In this document: piece by piece, positions 31,822-31,851 of the stretch | How positions within the stretch are numbered: position 1 is the stretch's first letter | Layout: every line of letters begins with the position of its first letter | NCBI GenBank assembly: GCA_965178635.1 | Contig: CBCXVT010000006.1 | Coordinates: 1-31,851, forward strand | Reading direction: 5' to 3' | Length of the DNA: 31,851 nt | DNA from: GCA-2733415 sp965178635 | GTDB taxonomy: Bacteria > Bacteroidota > Bacteroidia > Flavobacteriales > Flavobacteriaceae | Notes under the pieces: model-generated | Seen by the model: the letters and a program-made list of their open reading frames with translations, nothing else | The model's database searches: none | Told to the model about the DNA's origin: nothing | Made by a program: the position numbers and the translations under genes

Positions 31822-31851
31822 TTATGATATAAAGTTTATAATTTCCTTTGC

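Noticed and set aside
1..31851. CRISPR arrays, tRNA or rRNA genes, insertion sequences, prophage genes or integration sites
   Set aside because: I looked for regular direct repeats, tRNA-like cloverleaf stretches, transposase or integrase motifs and terminal repeats, and saw none.

Overview
The window looks like chromosomal DNA from a marine-type Flavobacteriaceae (Bacteroidota). Support comes from the low GC content, the lack of Shine-Dalgarno sequences, several Bacteroidota -7 boxes (TAnnTTTG), lipoprotein and beta-barrel genes, TPR histidine kinases, and protein families typical of that group. I see no tRNA or rRNA gene, CRISPR array, transposase, integrase or phage gene. Coding is dense: the longest non-coding stretch is about 176 bp (8616-8791), so no gap exceeds 300 bp.

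Layout. (1) 1-2687, plus strand: a sulfur/thiol cluster. It holds the 3' part of a persulfide dioxygenase-rhodanese fusion (CstB-like), a single-domain rhodanese, a CxxC metal-binding (HMA) protein, a thioredoxin and a TPMT-type thiol methyltransferase. (2) 2693-5723: a fatty acid hydroxylase/sterol desaturase-like membrane protein with a small two-repeat membrane protein on the minus strand, divergent from an alpha/beta hydrolase-LuxR regulator pair. (3) 5753-8615, minus strand: a Tas-like aldo/keto reductase, an OmpA-family coiled-coil lipoprotein and exonuclease III. (4) 8792-12205, plus strand: a very large unclassified outer-membrane protein. (5) 12280-23327, minus strand: glycyl-tRNA synthetase, an M13 endopeptidase lipoprotein, two tandem paralogous TPR/HisKA_2 histidine kinases without a response regulator, HemW, a YfiT/BstA-type DinB protein, RuvC and a small beta-barrel protein. 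(6) 23382-26944, plus strand: a flippase-like membrane protein overlapping a glycosyltransferase 2 gene, then a beta-barrel protein and a small P-loop kinase. (7) 26976-29368, minus strand: a BlaI repressor, a BlaR1-type M56 sensor peptidase carrying a TonB_C-like domain, and a lipoprotein with a related domain. (8) 29504-31821: a DUF456 protein, a MATE transporter and a GNAT acetyltransferase.

Most of this is ordinary core genome. The parts most worth a second look are the sulfur cluster (with a possible bacillithiol link through the BstA-like gene), the BlaI/BlaR1/lipoprotein module with an operator lying on its own -7 box, the orphan kinase pair with a nested inverted repeat between them, and the 1137-residue surface protein. 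I found no clear undescribed defence or mobile system.
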